A stretch of 64,000 bases of DNA from Duganella radicis. GTDB taxonomy: Bacteria; Pseudomonadota; Gammaproteobacteria; Burkholderiales; Burkholderiaceae_D. The stretch spans positions 372,001 through 436,000 of the forward strand of contig NZ_WNKY01000001.1 of NCBI RefSeq assembly GCF_009720825.1, read 5' to 3'. Both the position numbers and the translations under genes were made by a program. Of the stretch, positions 24,488 to 32,434 are shown piece after piece. The stretch's first letter is position 1. Each line of letters begins with the position of its first letter. The notes beneath the pieces were generated by a model that worked only from the letters and a program-made list of their open reading frames with translations, had not been told where the DNA came from and searched no databases.

Positions 24488-24666
24488 TGGCTGCAAACCT
24501 GTCAAAACTGATCCCGGCACCGGTCGAAGTGGGACGCGAGGCGCTGACCGTGCTGGGCGGCCTGCTGATCGCGGCCTTCATCCTGTCGCGCTTTCCAAAA
24601 ATCCGTGACTTCGTGGCGGGCCAATCCATCACGGTCAAAGATAGCAGTAACAACATACTTTTCTAA
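24487..24666 (+). CDS. prophage small TM protein (59 aa)
   Basis: Starts at the ATG in TGATG shared with the previous stop. One TM helix (ALTVLGGLLIAAFILSRFP) is flanked by short polar ends. Unknown; virion membrane component likely. Confidence 0.65.
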   Translation: MAANLSKLIPAPVEVGREALTVLGGLLIAAFILSRFPKIRDFVAGQSITVKDSSNNILF

Positions 24667-24678
24667 AACAAGGGGAAC

Positions 24679-24855
24679 ATGATGAAACGACTCAAAGAAG
24701 CATCCACCTGGGCGGGCGTGGCGGGCATCCTGCAAGCGCTGAAAGCCTTCCTGCCGCAGCATGCTGCCGTGATTGACGGCCTGACCGTCGTGGCCGGCGC
24801 GGTGGCCGCCGTGGTGCCTGAAAAGGGTACGCCAGCGCAGGACGTGGCCAAGTAA
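24679..24855 (+). CDS. holin-like small membrane protein (58 aa)
   Basis: AGGGGAAC precedes the ATG. The product MMKRLKEASTWAGVAGILQA ... DGLTVVAGAVAAVVPEKG has two short hydrophobic stretches and the KEASTWAG opening common in small phage holins. Placed with the transglycosylase in the late operon, it is the best lysis candidate. The stop overlaps the next start (TAATG). Confidence 0.6.
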   Translation: MMKRLKEASTWAGVAGILQALKAFLPQHAAVIDGLTVVAGAVAAVVPEKGTPAQDVAK

Positions 24856-25010
24856 TGAACGTCGATTGGGCGCAGGTAATTTTGGGCGTGGTCGGTCTGA
24901 TCGGCTCGGGCGTACTGGCACAGGGTTTGGGTGCCTTACGCTGGGCCGCAGGGGTTGAACTGCGATTGCAAAAGCTGGAACAGCAGGAGGTGAAAAATGG
25001 CAAAGACTAA
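24855..25010 (+). CDS. small TM/coiled-coil prophage protein (51 aa)
   Basis: N-terminal TM helix (VILGVVGLIGSGVLAQGLG) followed by a helical tail (GVELRLQKLEQQEVKNGKD). Topology resembles an inner-membrane spanin or holin partner but it is very short. The following gene starts inside its 3' end in another frame. Confidence 0.55.
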   Translation: MNVDWAQVILGVVGLIGSGVLAQGLGALRWAAGVELRLQKLEQQEVKNGKD

Positions 25011-25065
25011 GCGCAAGACTCCACCGCGCAACGCGAACGGCCGCTTTAAAAAGCGCAAAAAGTAA
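24997..25065 (+). CDS. 22-residue highly basic peptide
   Basis: A perfect AGGAGGTG ribosome site lies five bases before the ATG. The product, MAKTKRKTPPRNANGRFKKR plus two lysines, has 11 Lys/Arg in 22 residues with no hydrophobic core. By analogy to the tiny basic proteins that phiX174 (J) and other small icosahedral phages use to neutralise packaged DNA, it may condense the genome. It overlaps the previous gene. Confidence 0.55.
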   Translation: MAKTKRKTPPRNANGRFKKRKK

Positions 25066-25067
25066 GC

Positions 25068-25157
25068 ATGAAAATTCACATCAAAGAAGTCGCCATGTTG
25101 CTGGCGGTGCTGTATGCGATCAAGGCGCTCAGCGCGAAGGCAACGCAGCCAGCATAA
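25068..25157 (+). CDS. 29-residue single-TM peptide
   Basis: ATG two bases after the basic peptide stop; the product MKIHIKEVAMLLAVLYAIKA continues for nine residues. One short TM helix. Last gene of the late operon; its 3' end overlaps the convergent HTH gene and is followed by a strong terminator. Confidence 0.5.
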   Translation: MKIHIKEVAMLLAVLYAIKALSAKATQPA

Positions 25158-25500
25158 CCCGGTCGACTGGGTTAAATTCATCACGCCGCAGATCGGTTAT
25201 CTGCGGCGTTTTCTTTTCTGCCGGCCGGCGTAGTTCAAGCTGGCCTTCGTGCGTGACGACGCCAAGCCCGCGCTGTGGTCTGATGCCCATCTGGCGCAGT
25301 TGCTGATCCGATTCCATGCGTTGCAGGCGCATGATTTCCGGAACCCACCATGGCACGCGTGTTTTGCCGCTGGCCCAGTCCTTTACCGTGCGTTCATCGC
25401 GACGCAGGCGGCGGGCAACGTCGCGGACGGTGCCGTGGTCGGTGGTGATGTAGTAAGCCAGTTCGGAGGGACTGCCGTATCTTAAATTTGGGTAACGCAA
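25129..25500 (-). CDS. prophage HTH regulator at the right end
   Basis: A 123-residue protein using a TTG start (complement of 25498-25500) with AAGGAG five bases upstream, which supports the unusual codon. Residues about 23-50 form a helix-turn-helix (TVRDVARRLRRDERTVKDWA) followed by PWWVPEIMRLQRM. It is convergent with the late operon and transcribed inward from the right end. It may control late genes or lysogeny together with the left-end repressor. Only the fold is clear. Confidence 0.7.
   Translation of the reverse strand: MRYPNLRYGSPSELAYYITTDHGTVRDVARRLRRDERTVKDWASGKTRVPWWVPEIMRLQRMESDQQLRQMGIRPQRGLGVVTHEGQLELRRPAEKKTPQITDLRRDEFNPVDRVMLAALPSR
25183..25217 (+). terminator. late operon terminator
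   Basis: ACGCCGCAGAT pairs perfectly with ATCTGCGGCGT across a 5-base loop and is followed by TTTCTTTT. It lies 26 bases after the last + strand prophage gene, inside the convergent HTH gene. Confidence 0.85.
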
Positions 25501-25520
25501 ATTAACTCCTTGATAAGATA

Positions 25521-25548
25521 AAAAGAAAGCCCACGATAACGTGGGCTT
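25521..25548 (-). terminator. terminator-like hairpin upstream of the HTH gene
   Basis: AAGCCCACG - ATAA - CGTGGGCTT is a perfect 9-bp stem; read on the minus strand it is followed by TCTTTTT. It would stop leftward transcription entering the prophage from the dif side, or end a short leader RNA. Confidence 0.6.
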
Positions 25549-25613
25549 GTCAAAATCAAAACGCCGAATAGGAGGCTATATGGGTATATTGTTACGTTTT
25601 ACTGCAAGGCCGA

Positions 25614-25641
25614 CTTTCGCATAATTTATATTATGTCAAAT
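25614..25641 (+). other. dif: dif site (XerC/XerD recombination site), prophage attR
   Basis: XerC arm CTTTCGCATAA (25614-25624), central TTTATA (25625-25630), XerD arm TTATGTCAAAT (25631-25641). This differs from the E. coli dif at only a few positions (E. coli arms end CGCATAA and begin TTATGTTAAAT), and the inner palindrome CGCATAA/TTATG is intact. It marks the chromosome-dimer resolution site, hence the terminus region, and forms the right boundary of the prophage. Confidence 0.88.
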
Positions 25642-25735
25642 TATGTGGATCTGGAAAAAATTTCCAAACACTCACAGTAAGCCGAAGCGCTCTAACGCGT
25701 GTTCCGCCTGCTGCTTGGCCTCGAAGCGCTCGAAT

Positions 25736-25760
25736 AAGTATACGATGCAGTAAATTTATT
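25736..25760 (+). promoter_or_regulatory. AAGTATAC motif, copy A (upstream of GH35)
   Basis: AAGTATACGATGCAGTAAAT followed by TTATT. Shares AAGTATAC plus downstream GT and AT-rich columns with copies at 53,516 and 54,932. Lies about 100 bp before the GH35 start. Confidence 0.45.
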
Positions 25761-25859
25761 TTATGATAGAGGCCAGTTGTACCGTGGGTCGGCCGACCTC
25801 TTTCATTGATGAGACCGCACGTATCAATACGTGCGTGTCTACTTACGTCCGGGAAAATC

Positions 25860-27545
25860 ATGACCCTTATTCCACGCCAGCGTTTGCGCTGCCTCACGTT
25901 GGCTATCGCGGCATCATTTGCAGTTGTGCCTATAGCGCAAACCAGCGCAGCCCCCGTGCGCACGGCGCCGTCCCCCCTACCGCATATCGTCCATAAAAAC
26001 GGCAAATTCGCCCTGATGGTCGATGGCGCGCCCTACCTCATTCTTGGCGGCCAGGCCAACAACTCAAGCAACTATGTCGATGTGCTGCCGAGCGTCTGGT
26101 CAGCTATCCGCGACATGAAAGCCAATACGCTGGCGATGCCAGTCGCCTGGGAACAGATTGAGCCTGAGGAAGGGAAGTTCGATTTCAAATGGGTGGACGA
26201 ACTCATTCGCCAGGCACGTCAGAACGACGTCCGCCTCTGTCTGCTATGGTTTGGCACCTGGAAAAACACGAATCCCAACTACACCCCTGCATGGGTAAAG
26301 CTGGACAACCGGCGCTTTCCGCGCCTGATCAAAAAGGACGGCAAGACTTCCAACGCCTTATCGCCGCACGCCAAAACCACGCTGAATGCGGACATCGCTG
26401 CCTATTCCGCCTTGATGAAGCACCTCAAGGAAGTCGACGGCCAGCGCCATACTGTCATACTGATGCAGCCTGAAAATGAACCAGGTGTCTTCGGTAGCGT
26501 TCGCGACTATTCTCCCACCGCGAATGCCCTATTCCAACAGCCCGTCCCACAAGCACTGCTAACCCGTCTGAACAAGCAGCCCGGCACGTGGGAACAAGTA
26601 TTTGGCGCTGACGCCGACGAATTCTTCCACGCCTGGTCCATCGCTTCCTATATCGACCAGGTGGCAGCTGCCGGCAAGGCCATCTACCCGCTGCCAACCT
26701 ACGTCAACGCATCGCCGCGAGATCCGGACACGACCAAGAAATCGGTACCCGGCCTGTTCTACGGCAGCGGCGGTCCGACCTGGAACGTCATCGACATTTA
26801 CAAGGTTGCGGCGCCGCACATCGACTTCCTCTCACCTGACATATACGTGCCCGAATCGGATGCTTATGAGGCCCAGCTCAAGCACTACCGCCGTCCCGAC
26901 AATGCGCTCTACATCGCCGAAAGCGGCAGCAAGGACATCTACGCACGCTACATCTTCACCGTGCTGGGTCAAGGCGCTATCGGCTTCGATCCCTTCGGCT
27001 TCGACTACACCGGCTACAGCAACTATCCGCTGGGTGCGAAGGATTGGGGACCTGAAGCGGTGAAGCCATTCAGCCGCGTCTATAGCCTGTTTGCGCCTAT
27101 GGCCCGCGAATGGGCGCGGCTAAGCTTTGAATCCGAAGTGTACGGTGTTTCGGAGCCGGATGACCACAGCGCCCAGGACATCGACCTCGGCCCAGTCTGG
27201 GCGGCCAAGGTCAGCTACCGGCAATGGGAGATGGGCGAAGCCTACTGGCTGCGCAAGAAGGATGATTTACCGAAGGGCTCGGACGTTCCTGGCGGTGGCG
27301 TCGCGTTGGCCAAGCTCAGCGCCAACGAGTACTTGGTGACGGGCCAAAATGCGCGCCTCACGTTTAGCGTCAGCAAAAACGTCAAGGACCGCGCCGCGAT
27401 CTTCGAGCGTGTCGAGGAAGGTCGCTTCGTCAACGGCAAATGGGTCATGTCGCGAGTCTGGAACGGTGATCAGACTGACTATGGCCTCAACTTCACCAAC
27501 CGCCCGGTGATCCTTAAAGTGAAACTCGGCGCCTATATTTTTTAG
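25860..27545 (+). CDS. GH35-like beta-galactosidase with DUF5597-type C-terminus
   Basis: Secreted retaining beta-glycosidase. The frame is open from 25806, but ATG 25860 has GGGAAA upstream and starts a signal peptide (LTLAIAASFAVVPIAQTSA), giving 561 residues. The TIM barrel contains acid/base Glu207 (QPENEPG) and nucleophile Glu354 (YIAESGS). A C-terminal domain from about residue 470 ends VEEGRFVNGKWVMSRVWNGD, as in DUF5597 proteins of Caulobacter- and Xanthomonas-type gene sets. A paralogue lies at 48231-49910. It follows dif directly and is not in an operon with the convergent TonB receptor. Confidence 0.88.
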   Translation: MTLIPRQRLRCLTLAIAASFAVVPIAQTSAAPVRTAPSPLPHIVHKNGKFALMVDGAPYLILGGQANNSSNYVDVLPSVWSAIRDMKANTLAMPVAWEQIEPEEGKFDFKWVDELIRQARQNDVRLCLLWFGTWKNTNPNYTPAWVKLDNRRFPRLIKKDGKTSNALSPHAKTTLNADIAAYSALMKHLKEVDGQRHTVILMQPENEPGVFGSVRDYSPTANALFQQPVPQALLTRLNKQPGTWEQVFGADADEFFHAWSIASYIDQVAAAGKAIYPLPTYVNASPRDPDTTKKSVPGLFYGSGGPTWNVIDIYKVAAPHIDFLSPDIYVPESDAYEAQLKHYRRPDNALYIAESGSKDIYARYIFTVLGQGAIGFDPFGFDYTGYSNYPLGAKDWGPEAVKPFSRVYSLFAPMAREWARLSFESEVYGVSEPDDHSAQDIDLGPVWAAKVSYRQWEMGEAYWLRKKDDLPKGSDVPGGGVALAKLSANEYLVTGQNARLTFSVSKNVKDRAAIFERVEEGRFVNGKWVMSRVWNGDQTDYGLNFTNRPVILKVKLGAYIF

Positions 27546-27590
27546 CTCTTCACCTGCACGAGCTTGCGGCACTGTGTCGCAAGCAAGTGT

Positions 27591-27621
27591 AAAAAAGCCA
27601 GGACCTCAGTCCTGGCTTTTT
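27591..27621. terminator. bidirectional terminator
   Basis: AAAAAAGCCAGGAC - CTCA - GTCCTGGCTTTTT between convergent GH35 and TonB receptor genes; A and T runs on both sides serve both strands. Confidence 0.9.
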
Positions 27622-27641
27622 AATTGGCAATTCCTACGCGG

Positions 27642-29966
27642 TCAGAAGTCGTAACGCACCGTCATGCCAAGCTTGCGCTCTGGTGGAATACCGGTAAGGT
27701 TATAGCCGCCGACCAGCCCGTTCGATGCGACGCCGGGAGCATGAAATGGCTTGGGCGAACGGTTGAACACGTTCTGCACCCAGAAGGTCACATCCCAATC
27801 CTGGTTCTGATTGCGCACCCCGAAGAACAGGTCTACTGGCGTAAACGAAGCGATGTGCTGATCGTTTGGCTGGTTGTAGCGCGCCGGCGTATAACGCACA
27901 AGGCCACGAGCGAATGCTTCGAGATTGCCGATATCGTGCGTATATTCCGACTGCAGCGTCATGTTGAACTTGCCGTTCTGGGTGCCAAACTCGTCGGTCA
28001 GCGCACCGTTGCTGCGGCAGACCGACACCTGGCGCCCCGGCTGAACACTATTGCCGAGACGATCTGGCACGCCATCATTGTTCGAGTCGTTACAGTACAG
28101 CTCTGCGTTGTCATAGTGGGAATCGACATAGCTGAAGGAGGCCTGAGCACGCCAGTTCGGCAAAATGCGTAAAACGGCATTGGCTTCAATACCACGGCTA
28201 ATCAAATCGCCATTGGTGTTGAGGTTAATCGTGCCGCTCGCGTCGCCCGGGTAGCTACCGCCAGCGCCCGGACCTGCCGGCTCCCCGGGTTTGGCGGCAG
28301 CGCGAACTGACAGCTCGTTCATGCGGCCGATAAAGTTTTTCAGATTTTGCTGGAAAATATCAGCGTTGAGTACCAAGCGACGTTCGAGCAGAGTGGACTT
28401 GACACCCAGTTCGATCGACCGCGATTTCTCCGGACGATAAGTGATCAGATCCGGAGACAGCCCTGGCGTGGTGACAAAGGCCGTCGTACCGCCCTCGCGA
28501 TAGCCGGTTCCTGCGCTGACGTAGGCCATAACATTTTTGTTGAAGTTGTGGCGATAGCTGGCCGATCCGGTCCAGGCTTTGGTGTCGGTATGCGCACGGT
28601 CGTCCGGCAAGCCTTGCTGCTTCTGGCCAAAAACCTCGAGATACTGCTGGCTATACCCTTTATTTTTTTGCAGCCGCACGCCCAGCTCCAGCTGGTCGGC
28701 ATCGGTCAACGCCAGCGTGTGGTCGGTAAACAGCGCAGTTCCCTTACCGTAGCTGCCGTCTGCTGTGGTTCCTTTCAGGGTCACTTCCAACGGCGGCGTG
28801 AAAGGCGTCGGGTAGTAGTACGGGAATTTTTGCGTGAATTCAGCGGGCCCGTCTGTATGGGAATAATAGGCGCCGACCATGTAGTTCCAGCGCCGTGCCC
28901 CGGTCGACTCGAACCGCAGTTCGTGCGTGCGCTGCTGGGTCGAGAATTTTACAAACTGCTGGTTGGACCAACCGGGAATGATGTTGCTAACGTCAGTGTC
29001 GCGGTCATCGGTTTCCGCACTGCGCTGGAAGCCGCCGATATAGCTGAGTTTATGGCCGGCGAATTCCCAACCGACGTTCAGAGACGTCAGCTTGGTATGG
29101 TTATAGAACCGGTAAGGACCGTCGACAACGGCGGCACGGTCGCCGTAGCCAAGCACCGGCCCGGGCTGTCCGTCAAATGGTTGGCCAATATTCATCGGAT
29201 CATTGACAACATTGGAGGTCAGTACCTGGTGCACCAACAACACCTCCAGCGACTTGTTCGGTTGGTACAGCACCGAGATGCGCCCCCCCTTTCCACGATC
29301 ACTGTCGGTGGCGCCATTGACGATATTGTGCACGCCATTCTCGCTGTAGTTGTACATGCCTGCGACCCGCAAAGCCAGCTCGTTGGGAATCAGCGGAACG
29401 TTGACGGCGGCCTGCGAGTTGCGCATATGATCGGAGCCGAAGGTCTGGCTCACGCGGCCACTGACAGCGCTGGTGTCCGGGCGCTGCGTGGCGATGGTGA
29501 TCGAGCCCGCCGGCGAGGTCTGTCCGCGCAGCGTCCCTTGCGGCCCGTGCAGCACTTCGATACGGCCGATATCGAACATGGCGCGGAAGGCATTCGATGC
29601 CGAGATCGGCGTCTCGTTCCAGTAGATCTGCACCGACGGGCTGGTTCCCGTGTCCGGATTGAAGCTAATCCCGCGCAGGGTCACCGTCTGGCCGCGCCCG
29701 TCGCCCGGATCCAGCACCAGGCCCGGCACCAGCTTCTCAACGTCCTGGAACTGCTGAATATTCATTTTTTGCAGCATGTCGCCACTCACCGCATCGACCG
29801 ACATGGCCACCGACTGGATGCTTTCCTTGCGCTTGTTCGCGGTCACAATGACTTCGGGGATCTTGCCATCGTCCTGACTGGACGCCTGCTGGGCCATAAC
29901 CGGAAACGCCAGCGCCAGCGCCGTCGCGCAAAGCGTCAATTTGATTGCAGCATCGTTACTTTTCAT
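27642..29966 (-). CDS. TonB-dependent outer membrane receptor
   Basis: Imports oligosaccharides across the outer membrane using TonB energy. The 774-residue protein has a signal peptide (LTLCATALALAFPVMA), a TonB-box-like IPEVIVTANKR, a plug domain (RGISFNPDTGTSPSVQIYWN ... EVLHGPQGTLRG), and a 22-strand beta-barrel ending in the aromatic terminus GMTVRYDF. It has its own leader with a copy of the CCGTCTGAATGGACGATG element 91 bp upstream, and stands downstream of the GH3 pair on the same strand. Confidence 0.95.
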   Translation of the reverse strand: MKSNDAAIKLTLCATALALAFPVMAQQASSQDDGKIPEVIVTANKRKESIQSVAMSVDAVSGDMLQKMNIQQFQDVEKLVPGLVLDPGDGRGQTVTLRGISFNPDTGTSPSVQIYWNETPISASNAFRAMFDIGRIEVLHGPQGTLRGQTSPAGSITIATQRPDTSAVSGRVSQTFGSDHMRNSQAAVNVPLIPNELALRVAGMYNYSENGVHNIVNGATDSDRGKGGRISVLYQPNKSLEVLLVHQVLTSNVVNDPMNIGQPFDGQPGPVLGYGDRAAVVDGPYRFYNHTKLTSLNVGWEFAGHKLSYIGGFQRSAETDDRDTDVSNIIPGWSNQQFVKFSTQQRTHELRFESTGARRWNYMVGAYYSHTDGPAEFTQKFPYYYPTPFTPPLEVTLKGTTADGSYGKGTALFTDHTLALTDADQLELGVRLQKNKGYSQQYLEVFGQKQQGLPDDRAHTDTKAWTGSASYRHNFNKNVMAYVSAGTGYREGGTTAFVTTPGLSPDLITYRPEKSRSIELGVKSTLLERRLVLNADIFQQNLKNFIGRMNELSVRAAAKPGEPAGPGAGGSYPGDASGTINLNTNGDLISRGIEANAVLRILPNWRAQASFSYVDSHYDNAELYCNDSNNDGVPDRLGNSVQPGRQVSVCRSNGALTDEFGTQNGKFNMTLQSEYTHDIGNLEAFARGLVRYTPARYNQPNDQHIASFTPVDLFFGVRNQNQDWDVTFWVQNVFNRSPKPFHAPGVASNGLVGGYNLTGIPPERKLGMTVRYDF

Positions 29967-30057
29967 CTTGTCTCCAAAAAATCCGTATGTTTGCTGATGC
30001 AGATGTTCTTATTGTTGCCAACTGCACCACCATCCTGAACCTGCACGACGTGGCAGG

Positions 30058-30075
30058 CATCGTCCATTCAGACGG
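30058..30075 (-). promoter_or_regulatory. regulon palindrome, copy 1 (TonB receptor)
   Basis: Minus strand reads CCGTCTGAATGGACGATG; 91 bases before the TonB receptor ATG. One of five copies of a near-palindrome in the window. Confidence 0.7.
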
Positions 30076-30134
30076 TAAAACGGTTCACTCCGCCGGAATG
30101 AACCAAAAAACCACAGTGCCGAAAGCAGATTGGC

Positions 30135-32432
30135 TTACGTGCCAGACAGGACGAAGGACACAGGCTTGCCTGCGGTCGAATCAGGCGCAATCACCACCTC
30201 GTACTCACCAGCGTCCGCGCGTGTCTTGGCGTCCGCATGGACATAGGCAAGGTCTTGCGCGGTGAGCACAAATTCGATGGCCGCGCTCTCACCGGGATTC
30301 AGGTCGAGGTGCCGGATACCTTTCAACGCGCGCAGCGGCTGCACGATTTCAGCGACCTTGATTCGCAGGTACAGTTGGGCGACTTCATGATGCTTGCGCG
30401 TCCCGGTATTGGTCACGCGCGCCTTGACCACCACCCTGCCACTCTTGGAAATACGGGGCTGGTCAATTTCAGTCGCGCTGTAGGTAACAGTCGAGTACCC
30501 AAGCCCGTGCCCGAAAGGAAACAGCGCGCTGGTGGACACTTCCCGGTATCGCGCCCCGATCGGTGGCCCTTCGGTCAAGCTAGGCCTGCCGGTGACCCGG
30601 TGGTTGTAGTAAAACGGCTGCTGCCCCGCGCGGCGCGGAAAGCTGATGGGCAGGCGGCCTTGTGGTGCAAAGTCACCGAACAACACGTCAGCGATGGCGT
30701 TACCCGATTCCGAACCAAGGAACCAGGTGCAGACAATGGCTTGCGCATTCTTGACCGAGTTCGGCAATTCCAGCGCGCGCCCATGTTTGAGCAGTATCAC
30801 CATCGGCTTGCCCACAGCGGCCACCGCGTCAATCAGGTCGATCTGCACCTTGGGGATAGTAATATCCACCCGGGAAGCTCCCTCGCCCGACATATTGGTC
30901 GCTTCGCCGACGTACACCACCACCACCTCGGCTGCGCGGGCCGCTGCTACGGCAGCGTCGATTCCGCCATCGAGCGGGCGTTCTATGCCGCTTCCCTGTA
31001 CCACAGTCACGTTGGCATTTGCGCCCAGCGCGGCACGCACACCTTGTTCCAGCGTCACGGCCGACTTCATGTCGGGGAAGACCATCCACGGCCCCAGCGC
31101 ATTGTTCTTGTCAGTAACGAACGGGCCGATCAATGCGATCGACTTGCCGGACTTAGGCAAAGGCAACAGGCCACGGTCATTTTTCAGCAGAACAATGGCC
31201 TTGCGTCCTGCCTCGCGGGCCAGGGCAATGGCCTCGGGCCGGCGAATATCCGTGGCCATGCGTGCCGGGTCGAGCGAGCGATACGGATTCTCGAACAGAC
31301 CCAGCGCTTTCTTCACGCGCAACACGCGCCGTACCGCCTCATCCACCACCGCCACCTTCAGCCGTCCCGATTTGACCAATGCCGGAATATGCTTGAGATA
31401 CAGGCCGCCCTGGATCGACATGTCGCAGCCAGCCATGACCGCCTTATACACAGCATCGGCATCGTCGGCGGCATAACCGTGTTCAACCAATTCTTTTTCA
31501 GAATTAAAATCCGACACGACGAGACCGCGGAATCCCCATTCGCCGCGCAGGATGCCGGTCAGCAGATGCCGATTGCCCGTGGACGGCACTCCCCCCGTAT
31601 CGTTGAAGCTTGCCATCGTCGACAATGCCCCAGCGTCAAAGGCGGCCTTGAACGGCGGCAGATGCACTTCGCGCAGCGTGGTCTCTGGAATGTCTGCCGT
31701 GTTGTAGTCCATGCCACCCTGGACGGCGCCATAGCCGGCGAAATGCTTGGGGCATGCCAACAGCGAGTCGTTTGCGCGCAGATCGTTGCCCTGAAAGCCG
31801 CGCACGCGCGCCACAGCAAGGAGGCTGCCCAGCCAAGGATCTTCACCGGCGCCTTCAACGACACGCCCCCAGCGTTGGTCGCGCGCGATATCGACCGCTG
31901 GCGCAAACGTCCAGTGCACGCCAAATGCCGTGGCCTCAATCGCCGTCGCGCGTGCAGTGCGGGAGCACAGGTCGGCATCAAAACTCGCCGACTCCCCCAG
32001 GGGGACCGGGAACGCCGTCTTCAAGCCGTGGATGATGTCAGCGGCGAAGATCAGCGGAATACCCAGCCGCGACTTCTCAACCGCGATTTTTTGCATGGCG
32101 TGCCCCAGCTTCACGTCGTCGGCATTGAACAGGCCCGTCAGGCGACCTTGCGCGATCTCATCGAGTGTGCTCTGCAGACCCGGCTCCGGCCCCGTGTCGG
32201 GATTGACGAGGCGCCCCAAGCCCTGGGCACCGTTCATCGTCAACTGGCCGGCCTTTTCCTCGATCGTCATGCGTTTGAGCAAACGCTCAATGTAGGGATC
32301 TTCGGCTGTCATCCGCGCGGCAGCGAAGGCAGGCAGACTGAAGCCGATGGTGGTCATCGCCAGGGAGCCCGCCAGAAAATTCCGGCGCGCGTGGCTGGAT
32401 GGGGAAGTGTCGTTCAGATTGTCCATAGTCAT
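30135..32432 (-). CDS. GH3 beta-glycosidase, Tat-exported
   Basis: A 765-residue periplasmic exo-beta-glucosidase/xylosidase type enzyme. The N-terminus SSHARRNFLAGSLAMT is a twin-arginine-type signal. GH3 domains: TIM barrel with KHFAGYGAVQGG and nucleophile Asp308 in GLVVSDFNSE, alpha/beta sandwich, and C-terminal FnIII-like domain (HHEVAQLYLRIKVAEIVQPL). The ATG follows the stop of the upstream GH3 by two bases, so they are coupled. Substrate (gluco-, xylo-oligosaccharide) not predictable. Confidence 0.93.
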   Translation of the reverse strand: MTMDNLNDTSPSSHARRNFLAGSLAMTTIGFSLPAFAAARMTAEDPYIERLLKRMTIEEKAGQLTMNGAQGLGRLVNPDTGPEPGLQSTLDEIAQGRLTGLFNADDVKLGHAMQKIAVEKSRLGIPLIFAADIIHGLKTAFPVPLGESASFDADLCSRTARATAIEATAFGVHWTFAPAVDIARDQRWGRVVEGAGEDPWLGSLLAVARVRGFQGNDLRANDSLLACPKHFAGYGAVQGGMDYNTADIPETTLREVHLPPFKAAFDAGALSTMASFNDTGGVPSTGNRHLLTGILRGEWGFRGLVVSDFNSEKELVEHGYAADDADAVYKAVMAGCDMSIQGGLYLKHIPALVKSGRLKVAVVDEAVRRVLRVKKALGLFENPYRSLDPARMATDIRRPEAIALAREAGRKAIVLLKNDRGLLPLPKSGKSIALIGPFVTDKNNALGPWMVFPDMKSAVTLEQGVRAALGANANVTVVQGSGIERPLDGGIDAAVAAARAAEVVVVYVGEATNMSGEGASRVDITIPKVQIDLIDAVAAVGKPMVILLKHGRALELPNSVKNAQAIVCTWFLGSESGNAIADVLFGDFAPQGRLPISFPRRAGQQPFYYNHRVTGRPSLTEGPPIGARYREVSTSALFPFGHGLGYSTVTYSATEIDQPRISKSGRVVVKARVTNTGTRKHHEVAQLYLRIKVAEIVQPLRALKGIRHLDLNPGESAAIEFVLTAQDLAYVHADAKTRADAGEYEVVIAPDSTAGKPVSFVLSGT

Positions 32433-32434
32433 AG

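Larger units (their letters stand above)
14463..25630. mobile_element. PM2-like (double-jelly-roll capsid) prophage integrated at dif
   Basis: An 11.2-kb element bounded by the two Xer core sites. Contents in order: repressor (-); early + strand genes with small ORFs and a two-tyrosine Rep; coiled-coil, zinc-ribbon and membrane proteins; P-loop ATPase; terminator; capsid protein; a run of small single-TM proteins; a virion-like beta protein; a lytic transglycosylase; holin-like and spanin-like ORFs; a basic 22-mer; terminator; and a second HTH gene (-). Size, gene content and the 274-residue capsid candidate match corticovirus PM2 (about 10 kb, RCR initiator P12, ATPase P9, capsid P2, lipid core with many small membrane proteins). 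No integrase, tail, terminase or portal gene is present. Inovirus membership is unlikely given the capsid candidate and lack of a pIII-type gene. Confidence 0.85.
25501..25859. other. gene-poor segment around dif and the GH35 leader
   Basis: No convincing gene. It contains the hairpin at 25,521-25,548, a 14-codon ORF (25,581-25,625, after AGGAGG) ending within the XerC arm, the dif site, an AAGTATAC motif (25,736), and the inverted repeat CGCACGTAT-CA-ATACGTGCG (25,816-25,835) in the leader of the GH35 gene. Confidence 0.6.

Noticed and set aside
25581..25625. 14-codon ORF after AGGAGG ending in the XerC arm
   Set aside because: A good ribosome site but too short to judge, and the stop lies within the recombination site; noted only in the dif-region entry.
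14463..25630. Filamentous phage (Inoviridae) interpretation of the prophage
   Set aside because: dif integration, a rolling-circle Rep and many small TM proteins fit inoviruses, but there is no pIII-like gene, no Zot with a periplasmic tail and no short major coat gene, while a 274-aa double-beta protein and an SLT enzyme are present.
14463..25630. Plasmid or ICE interpretation of the element
   Set aside because: No relaxase of mobilisation type, partition, type IV secretion or integrase genes; the content is virion-like.
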